A DNA stretch of 15,480 bases from positions 1 through 15,480 of the forward strand of contig JAFGQD010000069.1 in the NCBI GenBank assembly GCA_016935875.1, in the 5' to 3' direction. Under the pieces are notes generated by a model. That model was not told where the DNA came from and did no database searches. It was given only the letters and a program-made list of their open reading frames with translations. A program made the position numbers and the translations under genes. Positions 1 through 8,161 of the stretch are shown here, piece after piece; position 1 is the stretch's first letter; the number at the start of each line of letters is the position of its first letter. Source of the stretch: Deltaproteobacteria bacterium. Lineage in GTDB: Bacteria > Desulfobacterota > Syntrophia > Syntrophales > UBA2210.

Positions 1-95
1 AAGACCCCTTATAGACTATGAGGTTGATAGGTCAGAGGTGTAAGTGTGGTAACACATTCAGCTTACTGATACTAATCGGTCGTGAGGCTTAACCA
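1..95 (+). rRNA. rrl: 23S ribosomal RNA, 3' end (partial)
   Basis: These bases match the conserved 3' terminal part of bacterial 23S rRNA. Recognisable pieces are GACTATGAGGTTGATAGG near 15-32, CTTACTGATACTAATCGGTC near 62-81 and the terminal GAGGCTTAACC ending near 94. Only the last ~95 bases are in the window. The exact mature 3' end may differ by a few bases. The 5S gene follows after a ~65-base AT-rich spacer, the usual 23S-5S order. Confidence 0.95.
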
Positions 96-160
96 TATTT
101 TGTCTTTATATTTCAGCTTGCACATCAGGCGTATGTGGTTGTTACGAATTTTTATAGTTT

Positions 161-275
<115 letters not shown>

Positions 276-284
276 TTAATTTAT

Positions 285-319
285 AGCCCCTTCAATATTG
301 TTATTGGAGGGGCTTTTTT
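285..319 (+). terminator. Intrinsic terminator of the rRNA operon
   Basis: A 13-base-pair stem (AGCCCCTTCAATA at 285-297 with TATTGGAGGGGCT at 302-314, one G-U pair) closes a TTGT loop and runs into T6 (314-319). This is a textbook Rho-independent terminator 10 bases after 5S. Confidence 0.92.
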
Positions 320-377
320 GTTTTACAGGGAGTATTTTACTGTGTTATATCTGGAGTCAATCAGGCAATATAGAAGA

Positions 378-461
378 TAGGAGTCAGGGGTACCTATTCA
401 GAATAATGTGGTTTGTATAATAACGTTATTTTTTCCTCCCGACTCCTAACCTATTTTTTTT
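378..461 (+). repeat. Imperfect inverted repeat with internal palindrome and T-tract, between rrn and yebC
   Basis: TAGGAGTC (378-385) is an exact inverted match to GACTCCTA (441-448), and the pairing continues imperfectly inward (AGGGG near 386-390 against CCTCC near 435-439). The ~45-base interior holds the perfect 12-base palindrome AATAACGTTATT (419-430). A T8 run (454-461) follows the right arm. It could be a second terminator with a long loop or one copy of an intergenic repeat family. A single window cannot tell these apart. Confidence 0.5.
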
Positions 462-525
462 ATTTTGGCACACGGGTCAGGTAAATCAGTTGTAAATAGC
501 AAATATCCTTTGGGAGAATTAATCT

Positions 526-1275
526 ATGTCAGGTCATTCTAAGTGGAGCACGATCAAGTATAAAAAGGGCGCTGCCGACGCAAAAAGGGGGAAGATATTT
601 ACCAAAATCATAAAAGAGATAACCCTTGCGGCTCGTCTTGGCGGTGGTGATGTGGAAGGAAATTCAAGACTCAGACAGGCAGTTGCGGCAGCTAAGGCAG
701 AAAATATGCCGAAAGACAATATTGAAAAGGCTATAAAAAAGGGTACTGGGGACCTAGAAGGTGCGGCTGCCTATGAAGAGATTGTCTATGAAGGCTATGG
801 ACCTGGTGGTGTTGCAGTCCTGATTGAAGTGATGACTGATAATAAAAACAGGACGGTTGCCGAAATCAGACACACCTTTTCAAAACATGGCGGGAACCTT
901 GGGGAAAACGGATGTGTGGCCTGGATGTTTGAAAAAAAGGGAAGTATTGTTTTCAGTAAAGATGATATTGACGAAGACCGCCTGATGGAACTGGCTCTGG
1001 AGGCTGGAGCCGAGGATGTGGTGGAACTGGAAAGCGAATATGAGGTGATTACCGAACCCGGAGCCTTTGAAGATGTAAGATCTGCCATTGATGCGGCAGG
1101 TTTCAAACCCCTCATGGCAGAGATTGGAATGATTCCGCAAAATTCTATTAAGCTCGAAGAAGACAAGGCGAACCAGATGCTTAAACTGATGGAAAAGATG
1201 GAAGACAACGATGATGTTCAGAATGTATACGCAAATTTCGATATACCCGACGAAATAATGGAAAGACTCAGTTAG
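526..1275 (+). CDS. yebC: YebC/PmpR (TACO1) family regulator
   Basis: The protein has 249 residues, normal for the family (about 240-250). It begins with the family signature SGHSKWSTIKYKKGAADAKR and continues through LAARLGGGDVEGNSRLRQAV, NMPKDNIEKAIKKG, YEGYGPGGVAVLIEVMTDNK and NRTVAEIRHTFSKHGGNLG. All three conserved regions of YebC are present and nothing is truncated. The acidic C-terminal part (EDNDDVQNVYANFD) is also typical. Family members are described as DNA-binding transcriptional regulators and, for some, as ribosome-associated factors that help translation of proline stretches, so the exact role here is open. GGGAG at 512-516 is a good ribosome binding site for the ATG at 526. 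The gene sits 14 bases before ruvC, the common yebC-ruvCAB order, so co-transcription is likely. Confidence 0.96.
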   Translation: MSGHSKWSTIKYKKGAADAKRGKIFTKIIKEITLAARLGGGDVEGNSRLRQAVAAAKAENMPKDNIEKAIKKGTGDLEGAAAYEEIVYEGYGPGGVAVLIEVMTDNKNRTVAEIRHTFSKHGGNLGENGCVAWMFEKKGSIVFSKDDIDEDRLMELALEAGAEDVVELESEYEVITEPGAFEDVRSAIDAAGFKPLMAEIGMIPQNSIKLEEDKANQMLKLMEKMEDNDDVQNVYANFDIPDEIMERLS

Positions 1276-1289
1276 CGATTACGGTGTAC

Positions 1290-1769
1290 ATGATAATATT
1301 AGGCATAGATCCGGGCACCAAAACGACGGGTTATGGGGTCGTTGAAAAAGGAGAAAGGGGTATCCTTCATATAGCTTATGGTGAAATTCGGATGAGAAGA
1401 GGAGAGCCCCTGTCATCATGCCTGAAGAAGATCTATGATCAACTGATAGAAATAATTACAGAATATGCACCAGATGTCATGGCGCTTGAGGATATATTCT
1501 ACGGTAAAAATGTCAAGAGCCTTATAAAACTCGGACAGGCCAGGGGCGTGATAATACTGGCGGCATCTCACAGCAACACTCCCCTTTACGAATACACGCC
1601 TCTTGAAGTAAAGAAGGCGATAGTGGGTTATGGAAGAGCAGAAAAGACACAGGTTCAACATATGGTGCGAGTCATACTTTCTCTTAAGGAAGCACCTCCG
1701 CTGGATGCATCCGATGCCCTTGCGATAGCCATTTGTCATTCAAACTTTTCAAAAGAGGTGCCCATCTGA
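1290..1769 (+). CDS. ruvC: Crossover junction endodeoxyribonuclease RuvC
   Basis: RuvC is the Holliday-junction resolvase that makes paired nicks across the junction while bound to RuvAB. The RNase H-like fold motifs are intact: GIDPGT with Asp7, ALEDIFYGKN with Glu67 and DASDALAIAICH with Asp139 and Asp142, the four metal-binding acids of the family. GYGRAEKTQVQ near 113-123 is the conserved basic segment. The length is 159 residues from the ATG at 1290. A GTG two codons earlier (1284) is also possible, but RuvC proteins normally start one or two residues before the ILGIDPG strand. Neither start has a strong ribosome binding site, which suggests coupling to yebC. The stop codon touches the ruvA start. 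Confidence 0.95.
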   Translation: MIILGIDPGTKTTGYGVVEKGERGILHIAYGEIRMRRGEPLSSCLKKIYDQLIEIITEYAPDVMALEDIFYGKNVKSLIKLGQARGVIILAASHSNTPLYEYTPLEVKKAIVGYGRAEKTQVQHMVRVILSLKEAPPLDASDALAIAICHSNFSKEVPI

Positions 1770-2366
1770 ATGATTGCCAGCCTGAAGGGCATATTGTCCC
1801 ATAAATCTATTGAGAACATTATCGTTGATGTCCACGGAATAGGCTGTAGTATTTCTGTCCCGTTGAGTACCTTTTATAAACTTCCCGATGCAGGCAGTCA
1901 GGTGGACCTTGTCATCCATACACACATAGCGCAGGACGCTGTCAGACTTTTCGGCTTTCTGGATCACAGGGAAAAGGATATATTCCAATTATTGATTTCG
2001 GTCTCAGGGATTGGCCCGAGACTGGCTATAAATATATTGTCCGGTATTTCACCGGAAGACCTGTCCGGGGCCATATCCGATGGAGATCTTGTCAGACTTG
2101 TGGGGATACCCGGGGTGGGCAAAAAAACGGCCGAGCGGATGATTTTTGAACTGAAAGACAAGATCACAAAATTGATCTTCGACAAAATCTCTGCGGGGTC
2201 TCCTGGCTCATTGGTAAAGAAAGACGCGTTGTCCGCATTGATCAACCTGGGTTACAAAAGCAGTGTTGCAAAAGACGCTGTCGACAAGGTGTCTGCAAAG
2301 ACCGGGGAAAAGCTGACACTGGAGATTCTCCTGACGGAATCGTTGAAGATTTTATCAGGAACGTAG
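1770..2366 (+). CDS. ruvA: Holliday junction branch migration protein RuvA
   Basis: RuvA binds the four-way junction as a tetramer and loads the RuvB motor. The 198 residues show the usual three domains: the OB-fold (1-63, beginning MIASLKGILS), domain II with two helix-hairpin-helix motifs (SVSGIGPRLA near 78-87 and LVGIPGVGKKTAERM near 110-124), and after a linker the RuvB-contacting domain III (about 150-198). The acidic pin that separates strands reads Gln55-Asp56, where E. coli has Glu-Asp. The ATG follows the ruvC stop codon directly, with AGAGGTG (1754-1760) as ribosome binding site inside ruvC, so translation is probably coupled. Confidence 0.96.
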   Translation: MIASLKGILSHKSIENIIVDVHGIGCSISVPLSTFYKLPDAGSQVDLVIHTHIAQDAVRLFGFLDHREKDIFQLLISVSGIGPRLAINILSGISPEDLSGAISDGDLVRLVGIPGVGKKTAERMIFELKDKITKLIFDKISAGSPGSLVKKDALSALINLGYKSSVAKDAVDKVSAKTGEKLTLEILLTESLKILSGT

Positions 2367-2415
2367 GCTGTAGGTATTCAGTCTAAACAAACCGTGAACC
2401 TGAGTGGTTATCATT

Positions 2416-3435
2416 ATGAAGGCATCCGTAATAGATCCCGAGCAGTTGAGTGACGAAGAGGTATTCGAATACTCTCTTCGTCCAAAAACCCTCACCGAAT
2501 ATGTGGGACAGAAAAAGATCAAGGGAAACATCTCTATCTTTACAGAGGCGGCAAAGGGTAGAGGCGAAGCGCTTGACCATGTGTTGCTGTACGGACCTCC
2601 CGGTCTTGGAAAGACAACTCTGGCCTATATCATGTCAAGGGAGATGGGTGTTGACATAAAGGTAACATCCGGCCCGGTCATAGACCGCCCTGGAGACCTG
2701 GCCGCCATCCTTACGAACCTGAAAGAGCACGATATGCTCTTCATAGATGAGATTCATAGGCTTCCTCACATAGTGGAAGAAATCCTTTATCCGGCAATGG
2801 AGGATTATTATATTGATATTCTTATTGGTCAGGGGCCATCTGCGCGTTCAATGAAACTGGATATTCCCCGTTTTACCCTGGTGGGAGCCACCACCAGGGC
2901 GGGTCTCCTTACCTCCCCGCTTCGAGACCGGTTCGGTATGAGCTTCAGGCTCGAATTCTACACACCGGAAGAACTTTCGATTATCATAAGGAGATCGGCG
3001 AATATCCTGTCGATACCGATTGATGATGCCGGAGCGCCCGAGATCGCCCGCCGTTCCAGGGGAACTCCACGCATAGCGAACAGACTTCTCAAGAGGGTTC
3101 GTGATTTTGCTCAGGTAAGGGCTGATGGAGTGATTACAGGGAAAGTTGCCGAGGATGCCCTGGAGATGCTTGAGGTGGATGACAGGGGGTTCGATTTTAT
3201 GGACAGAAAGATACTGCTGACCTTGATTGATAAATTCGAAGGCGGGCCCGTCGGTATCGACAGTCTTTCATCTGCGATAGGGGAGGAGAGAAACACCATT
3301 GAAGATGTCTATGAACCCTATCTTATCCAGGAAGGTTTTCTTCATCGCACGACCAGGGGAAGGGTGGCGACAAAACTCGCCTGCGAACATTTCGGGAGAC
3401 CATGGGCCGACAGGAACCAGAAAGAATTATTTTAA
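2416..3435 (+). CDS. ruvB: Holliday junction branch migration ATPase RuvB
   Basis: RuvB is the hexameric AAA+ motor that pulls DNA through the RuvA-bound junction. The motifs are Walker A GPPGLGKT (60-67), Walker B FIDEIH (109-114), sensor 1 GATTRAG (157-163) and the arginine finger in LRDRFG (near 170). A second AAA+ subdomain and a C-terminal winged helix (DRKILLTLIDKFEGGPVG onward, ending PWADRNQKELF) complete it. Length is 339 residues, normal. I chose ATG 2416 over GTG 2404 because GAGTGG (2402-2407) lies at good spacing before it. The gap to ruvA is 49 bases, so the three ruv genes are probably one transcript. Confidence 0.97.
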   Translation: MKASVIDPEQLSDEEVFEYSLRPKTLTEYVGQKKIKGNISIFTEAAKGRGEALDHVLLYGPPGLGKTTLAYIMSREMGVDIKVTSGPVIDRPGDLAAILTNLKEHDMLFIDEIHRLPHIVEEILYPAMEDYYIDILIGQGPSARSMKLDIPRFTLVGATTRAGLLTSPLRDRFGMSFRLEFYTPEELSIIIRRSANILSIPIDDAGAPEIARRSRGTPRIANRLLKRVRDFAQVRADGVITGKVAEDALEMLEVDDRGFDFMDRKILLTLIDKFEGGPVGIDSLSSAIGEERNTIEDVYEPYLIQEGFLHRTTRGRVATKLACEHFGRPWADRNQKELF

Positions 3436-3514
3436 GTTTCCGTTATCGGTATGTTAAGAAAACAGAAGTCAGAGAACGGGAGTATGTGTCTCTGTTCCCT
3501 CGTGATTACGCCTT

Positions 3515-4060
3515 ATGAAAATACTTCTTCACATCTGTTGTGCACCGTGCGCCATTTATCCGCTTGATACATTAAGAAAAGATGGGCACGAGGTAACCGG
3601 AATCTTCTATAACCCGAATATTCACCCCTATACTGAATACAAGAGAAGACTCGATACGGTAATAGAGTATTCTCAAAATACGGGGATGAGACTTATCAGA
3701 TTTGATGATTATCCCATGGAAGAATTTCTCAGAGGTGCGGTTTTCAGGGAAGAGATGAGATGCAGATACTGTTATCACTTACGCATGAAATATACCGCGC
3801 ACATCGCAAAAAAAGGTAAATTTGACCGTTTCACCACCACGCTTCTCTACAGCATATATCAGGATCATGATCTTCTGAAAGATCTGGGGGAGAATCTTGG
3901 AAAGGAATATGGCGTAGAATTTTATTACCAAGATTTCAGAACGGGCTGGAAGGAAGGAATCAGGGTATCCAGGGACATGGATATGTACAGGCAGCAATAC
4001 TGTGGGTGCATTTACAGCGAGAAGGAACGATTTTATAAAACCCCCTACGACAGAGCATAA
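3515..4060 (+). CDS. queH: Epoxyqueuosine reductase QueH
   Basis: QueH (formerly DUF208) reduces epoxyqueuosine to queuosine in tRNA, the last step of Q synthesis. It is a non-homologous replacement for the cobalamin enzyme QueG. The N-terminal HICCAPCAIYPL (Cys8, Cys9, Cys12), the middle CRYCYHLRM (Cys83, Cys86) and the late YRQQYCGCIYSE (Cys163, Cys165) are the conserved metal-cluster and active-site cysteines of the family. FYNPNIHPYTEYKRR and TTTLLYSIYQDHD are also typical. At 181 residues it is full length. A stop lies in frame at 3503 and the cysteine motif is at residue 8, so the ATG at 3515 is the only sensible start despite lacking a clear ribosome binding site. It lies 79 bases after ruvB, roughly where queA sits in many ruv operons. 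Confidence 0.93.
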   Translation: MKILLHICCAPCAIYPLDTLRKDGHEVTGIFYNPNIHPYTEYKRRLDTVIEYSQNTGMRLIRFDDYPMEEFLRGAVFREEMRCRYCYHLRMKYTAHIAKKGKFDRFTTTLLYSIYQDHDLLKDLGENLGKEYGVEFYYQDFRTGWKEGIRVSRDMDMYRQQYCGCIYSEKERFYKTPYDRA

Positions 4061-4244
4061 GTGTGGCTTTTTCGACACACTCATTAACGATTTGCCTTGA
4101 TTGTCATTTTCGGCAATAACAACTTTTAGTAATAACACTTGTGATCATGGTAGGTTATGGAAGGGCTGTCTGGCCGATTTTCTGATGTTTATGCATGGTA
4201 TGGTTATTGCTTTTATCTATATCTCCATACAAAAAGGAGGCTAG
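4061..4244 (+). other. Intergenic region between queH and lpxC
   Basis: The 184 bases hold no reading frame I can support. A short hairpin (AGTGTG 4060-4065 with CACACT 4076-4081) sits directly on the queH stop codon but has no T-tract, so it is a weak terminator at best. I looked for a promoter before lpxC and found AT-rich stretches (4210-4225) but no pair of boxes I would defend. Confidence 0.4.
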
Positions 4245-5186
4245 ATGTATATACAAAAGACTATCGAAAATGAAATAAACTGTAAGAGTGTGGGATTGCA
4301 CTCGGGCAGAAAAATACATATGACTATTAAACCGGCAGGGGTTGATGAGGGTATTGTGTTCTATAGAAGTGATCTGCCGGGGAGTGACGGGATTCGGGCG
4401 GAGCCCACAAATGTATCTGACACTACGTTGGCAACGACTCTTGGAACGAATGGAACCAGAATTTCAACGGTTGAACACCTTCTGTCCGCCCTTTTCGGAA
4501 TGGGGATAGATAACGCGATTATAGAAACAGATTCCTTTGAAATTCCGATCATGGATGGCAGCTCTCTGCCATTTGTCGCTTTCCTGAAGGACGCCGGCAT
4601 CAAATCTCAAGACAAGTCAAAAAGATTTGTGAGGATAAAAAAACCTGTGTCTGTTTCTGACAATGAAGGCAGAGTGGCCTTTCTCCCCTCTCCTGAGTTC
4701 AGGATCACCTATGACATAGATTTCAGTCACCCTTTGATAGGAAAACAATCGTATGACATGATTTTCTCCCATAACACATATGAGAAAAACATCTGTACGG
4801 CCCGGACGTTCGGATTTCTTCAGGAAGTCGAGTATCTCCAGGCGAAAGGGCTTGCCCTCGGTGGTTCTCTGAATAATGCGATAGTCCTGGATGATGAGAA
4901 GGTTATCAACAAAGAGGGCCTCCGGTCTCCTGATGAGTTTGTGAAACATAAGGTGCTGGATGCTATCGGAGACTTGTCCCTTCTGGGGATGCCCATTATA
5001 GGTCACTTTGTGGCATATAAATCCGGCCACCGGTTAAATAATCTCCTTCTTAGAAAACTCCTGGCTCATAAGGAATACTGGGAGATGGTCCATTATTTTA
5101 ACGGCGAAATGGAATTGTTCGACGAGATAATCGATGCCCGTCCCTATGATTCGCCGAATGATATCTTGTCTCTTGCCGGAAGTTAG
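4245..5186 (+). CDS. lpxC: UDP-3-O-acyl-N-acetylglucosamine deacetylase LpxC
   Basis: LpxC is the zinc deacetylase that commits UDP-acyl-GlcNAc to lipid A in the cytoplasm. All key residues are visible: Glu77-His78 in TVEHLLSAL, His235 and Asp239 in FVKHKVLDAIGDL (zinc ligands with His78), Asp243, and the catalytic His262 in GHRLNN. The N-terminal KTIENEINCKSVGLHSG and the family's MDGSS motif are intact. The 313 residues are slightly above the usual ~305. AGGAGG at 4235-4240 is a strong ribosome binding site. It starts a plus-strand run with DUF4390, ntrY and ntrX, after a 184-base gap that may hold its promoter. Its presence implies an LPS-bearing outer membrane. Confidence 0.97.
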   Translation: MYIQKTIENEINCKSVGLHSGRKIHMTIKPAGVDEGIVFYRSDLPGSDGIRAEPTNVSDTTLATTLGTNGTRISTVEHLLSALFGMGIDNAIIETDSFEIPIMDGSSLPFVAFLKDAGIKSQDKSKRFVRIKKPVSVSDNEGRVAFLPSPEFRITYDIDFSHPLIGKQSYDMIFSHNTYEKNICTARTFGFLQEVEYLQAKGLALGGSLNNAIVLDDEKVINKEGLRSPDEFVKHKVLDAIGDLSLLGMPIIGHFVAYKSGHRLNNLLLRKLLAHKEYWEMVHYFNGEMELFDEIIDARPYDSPNDILSLAGS

Positions 5187-5301
5187 CCGGCTACCCTCCA
5201 AATAAGCCTTGCTTTTTGGGCTACCTTTTCTTAGTATATTCCGGTACTAAAGCTTGACTCTTTGCAAGACTATCAGGCTTGACAGACCGGAGATTAATTA
5301 C

Positions 5302-5853
5302 ATGTGCAATGGCAAGCTTCTAATATTGTTAGTATGCCTTTTCCTTTTGCCGACAGAATCCTTGGCGTCAGAAGCACGGGTGACGGACCTGCTTATAACC
5401 AACACGTCTGATAATCTCCTTGTTTATCTTAAAGTGGAAAATTGCTTTACGGAAAAAATAGAAAAGGCGATACTCGCCGGAATCCCGACCACCTTTACGT
5501 TTATCCTGGAATTATATCGGGAGCGTCGGTATTGGTTGGATAAACGGGTATCTTTTCTTGAAGTACAACACACTATTAAATACGACAATGTCAAGAAGAT
5601 CCTGTATGTTGTATTGGATGGAAAGAAACCGGAACAGTTTAAAGAATTTTCAAGGGCGAAGACCGCAATGTCGGAGCTGAACGGCGCTGTTTTTACACCT
5701 TTACAACGGATGACGAAGGGTGGCAGATACTACCTGAGAGTGAAAGCAAAACTTGAAGAGGTTCGCCTACCGCTCCATCTGGAATATGTCTTCTTCTTTG
5801 TTTCCCTGTGGGATTTCGAAACGGACTGGTTAAAGCAGGACTTTGTTTATTAA
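5302..5853 (+). CDS. DUF4390 domain-containing exported protein
   Basis: The protein has 183 residues from the ATG at 5302, which has GGAG (5289-5292) at 9 bases. A TTG at 5254 would add 16 residues before the signal peptide and is less likely. MCNGKLLILLVCLFLLPTESLASEA is a Sec signal peptide with probable cleavage near residue 22 (residues shown in two parts: MCNGKLLILLVCLFLLPTES then LASEA). The mature part matches my recollection of DUF4390: LLVYLKVENCFTEKIEKAIL, GIPTTFTFILELYRER, a WLDKRV turn and the closing hydrophobic EYVFFFVSLWDFETDWLKQD. Its molecular function is not known to me. Such genes commonly stand just before an NtrY-like kinase, as here (104 bases), so a periplasmic accessory or signal-input role is a reasonable guess and no more. 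Confidence 0.8.
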   Translation: MCNGKLLILLVCLFLLPTESLASEARVTDLLITNTSDNLLVYLKVENCFTEKIEKAILAGIPTTFTFILELYRERRYWLDKRVSFLEVQHTIKYDNVKKILYVVLDGKKPEQFKEFSRAKTAMSELNGAVFTPLQRMTKGGRYYLRVKAKLEEVRLPLHLEYVFFFVSLWDFETDWLKQDFVY

Positions 5854-5957
5854 TGAGATTCAGTCTTTAACAAACTCTCTGGTGCGAAAAAATGCAAATT
5901 CCGACTCGTCGGGATAGCGGGGCGAATCGAGATGCTGTCTGACATAGTGGTAGATAC

Positions 5958-8153
5958 ATGAATGCTAATGAATTAAGGAGACGCCGCAGAGAACGTATCG
6001 CAATAGTAGTTGTCATAGCTATCATTATTGTTCTCACCTATATAGAAAGCAACCTTTCCAGCATGGATGTCCTTCTGCCGATATCAAATGAGGTGCTGAT
6101 TTTCGGCCTGATAAATATCAACCTTATCCTTGTCATTCTCCTTATTTTCCTTATTTCAAGAAATCTGACCAAACTCATATTTGAACGGAGGAGGGGAGTC
6201 CTGGGATCAAAACTCAGGACAAAGCTTGTCGTAGCCTTTATGATCCTCTCTCTTATACCCACGATCACTCTTCTCCTGGTTTCCATTCAATTCCTTTCAT
6301 ACAGCATAGACAGCTGGTTTGACACCAAGATGGGCAGGGCGTTCAACCTATCCCTTGAGGTCGCCCAGGATTACTACCAGCAGTTTTCTGATAATGCGAA
6401 GTACTATGCGCAACAGATTGGATCTGAAATAACCGATAACAAGTTGTATGAAAAAGAGCAGACAGATTATCTGAAGGCGCTTTTGACACAAAGGCAGAAG
6501 AATTTTAATCTTGGTTCAATAATCGTTCGCTTTGATAACCGGGAAGGAGAGCTGTTCCTCAAGGACCCGGGCAATCCCGATATTTTGCCTCCTCAATTTT
6601 CCCCCAAAGTCCTAGAAGATGCCTTTATGGGGAAAGGCCTTTCAATAGTGCAGTCTGTTGGCGGGGGAGACATGGTAAGCGGGATAGCTCCGGTCTATTC
6701 AAATGTCAGCCCTAAAGAGGTTCTGGGGATCATAGCAGTCAGTTATTATATAGACAAGCTCTTGAGTGAAAAAATGTCCATCATTTCAAAGACATCTGAA
6801 GAGTACGAACAGCTCAGGCTATTGAAAAATCCGATAAAGTTCAGTTATATTATCACCCTCTTGATCGTAACCCTCCTGATCATCTTTTCCTCCATGTGGT
6901 TTGGTCTTTTTCTTGCGAAGGGAATAACAAATCCTATACAGGAGCTTGCGGAAGCAACTCATGAGGTAGCCCACGGCAATCTCGATTATCACATAGACGT
7001 TCTTGCGGAAGATGAGATAGGAGTCTTGGCGGATTCCTTTAATCAGATGACGAAAGATCTCAAGGCAAACAGCCTGGAGTTAGAGCAGGCAAATATAGAC
7101 CTTGAACAACGCGGGAAATACATGGAGACAGTGCTTCGCAATGTTTCGGCCGGCGTTATTTCCATAGACAGAGATGATGTAATCAGCACAATTAACAACG
7201 CTGCGGAAGAGATGCTGGATATACGAGGTGAAGAGATCATAGGTAAGAAGTATGAAATTGTCTTGAACCCGGAACATATGGAGATGGTAAGAGGACTTCG
7301 TGAGGAGTTGAACACGAGTGATGGTGGTTTTGTTGAGAGACAGATCCAATTAACAGTCAGGGATAAGGTGATCGCGATCCAGGTATCGGCAACCCTCCTG
7401 AGAGGCGACGATAACAACTATATGGGTGTCGTGGCCGTCTTTGAAGATCTTACTCAGCTTCAGAAAACGGAGCGTATCGCTGCATGGAGAGAAGCCGCTA
7501 AGAGGATAGCACATGAGATAAAGAATCCCCTGACGCCCGTCAAACTGAGCGCAGAGAGGTTGCAACGGAAATATGGAGATAAGCTCGAAGAAGGAACAGA
7601 TTCAGTATTTCACGAATGTACACGGACCATAATAAGCCAGGTGGATGTCTTGAAAAATCTGGTCAATGAATTCTCGCGTTTCGCGAGGTTGCCTGTTACG
7701 AATCCCTCCCCGAATGATCTTAATGTGGTAATTGAAGATTCCGTAATCCTTTTCCAGGATGCCCACAAGGAGATAGCCTTTGAATTCCGGAAAGATGCCC
7801 GCGTGCCTGTGTTGAATATTGATGCGGAACAGATTAAAAGAGTGATGGTCAACCTTTTGGATAATGCGGTTGCGGCAGTATCGTCGTTGAACCATAAGGG
7901 AAAGGTTGAAATCAGCACCTATTATGATAAGAAACATAGCAAAGTCACGGTGGATATCGGAGACAACGGTCCCGGCATTTCGCCGGAGGATAAAAAGAAG
8001 CTGTTTGAACCCTATTTTTCCACCAAAAAGACGGGAACGGGACTTGGGCTTGTCATAGTCAGCTCAATAATGTCCGACCATAATGGTTCTGTAACCGTGG
8101 CGGATAATATACGGGGGGGAACGATTGTATCCATTGAATTGCCCGTAGTATAG
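5958..8153 (+). CDS. ntrY: NtrY-like membrane sensor histidine kinase
   Basis: The protein has 731 residues. An N-terminal basic stretch precedes two close membrane helices (about 13-29 and 45-67), then a third (about 89-113), a ~180-residue periplasmic region and a fourth helix (about 295-320). This is the NtrY arrangement. HAMP (about 318-370) and PAS (about 385-500, NVSAGVISIDRDDVISTINN) follow. The phosphoacceptor is His519 in AKRIAHEIKNPLTP. The ATPase has its N box at NLLDNAVAAV (Asn636), G1 at DIGDNGPGIS and G2 at KKTGTGLGL. It should autophosphorylate and pass phosphate to the NtrX encoded 8 bases downstream. NtrY kinases are linked to nitrogen, redox or envelope signals in different groups, so the signal here is unknown. 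The start ATG has only a weak ribosome binding site. Confidence 0.92.
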   Translation: MNANELRRRRRERIAIVVVIAIIIVLTYIESNLSSMDVLLPISNEVLIFGLININLILVILLIFLISRNLTKLIFERRRGVLGSKLRTKLVVAFMILSLIPTITLLLVSIQFLSYSIDSWFDTKMGRAFNLSLEVAQDYYQQFSDNAKYYAQQIGSEITDNKLYEKEQTDYLKALLTQRQKNFNLGSIIVRFDNREGELFLKDPGNPDILPPQFSPKVLEDAFMGKGLSIVQSVGGGDMVSGIAPVYSNVSPKEVLGIIAVSYYIDKLLSEKMSIISKTSEEYEQLRLLKNPIKFSYIITLLIVTLLIIFSSMWFGLFLAKGITNPIQELAEATHEVAHGNLDYHIDVLAEDEIGVLADSFNQMTKDLKANSLELEQANIDLEQRGKYMETVLRNVSAGVISIDRDDVISTINNAAEEMLDIRGEEIIGKKYEIVLNPEHMEMVRGLREELNTSDGGFVERQIQLTVRDKVIAIQVSATLLRGDDNNYMGVVAVFEDLTQLQKTERIAAWREAAKRIAHEIKNPLTPVKLSAERLQRKYGDKLEEGTDSVFHECTRTIISQVDVLKNLVNEFSRFARLPVTNPSPNDLNVVIEDSVILFQDAHKEIAFEFRKDARVPVLNIDAEQIKRVMVNLLDNAVAAVSSLNHKGKVEISTYYDKKHSKVTVDIGDNGPGISPEDKKKLFEPYFSTKKTGTGLGLVIVSSIMSDHNGSVTVADNIRGGTIVSIELPVV

Positions 8154-8161
8154 GATTGATT

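Noticed and set aside
795..1208. 137-codon minus-strand frame inside yebC
   Set aside because: It is antisense to a clearly conserved protein, and its Ser-rich low-complexity translation is typical of a shadow frame.
5184..5193. Perfect palindrome TAGCCGGCTA on the lpxC stop codon
   Set aside because: It has no loop for an RNA hairpin and no T-tract; a 10-base palindrome can easily be chance.
5882..5895. Possible sigma54 promoter (GGTGCGAAAAAATGC) before ntrY
   Set aside because: The GG and GC are 11 bases apart instead of the required 10, and the GC side reads ATGC, not TTGC.
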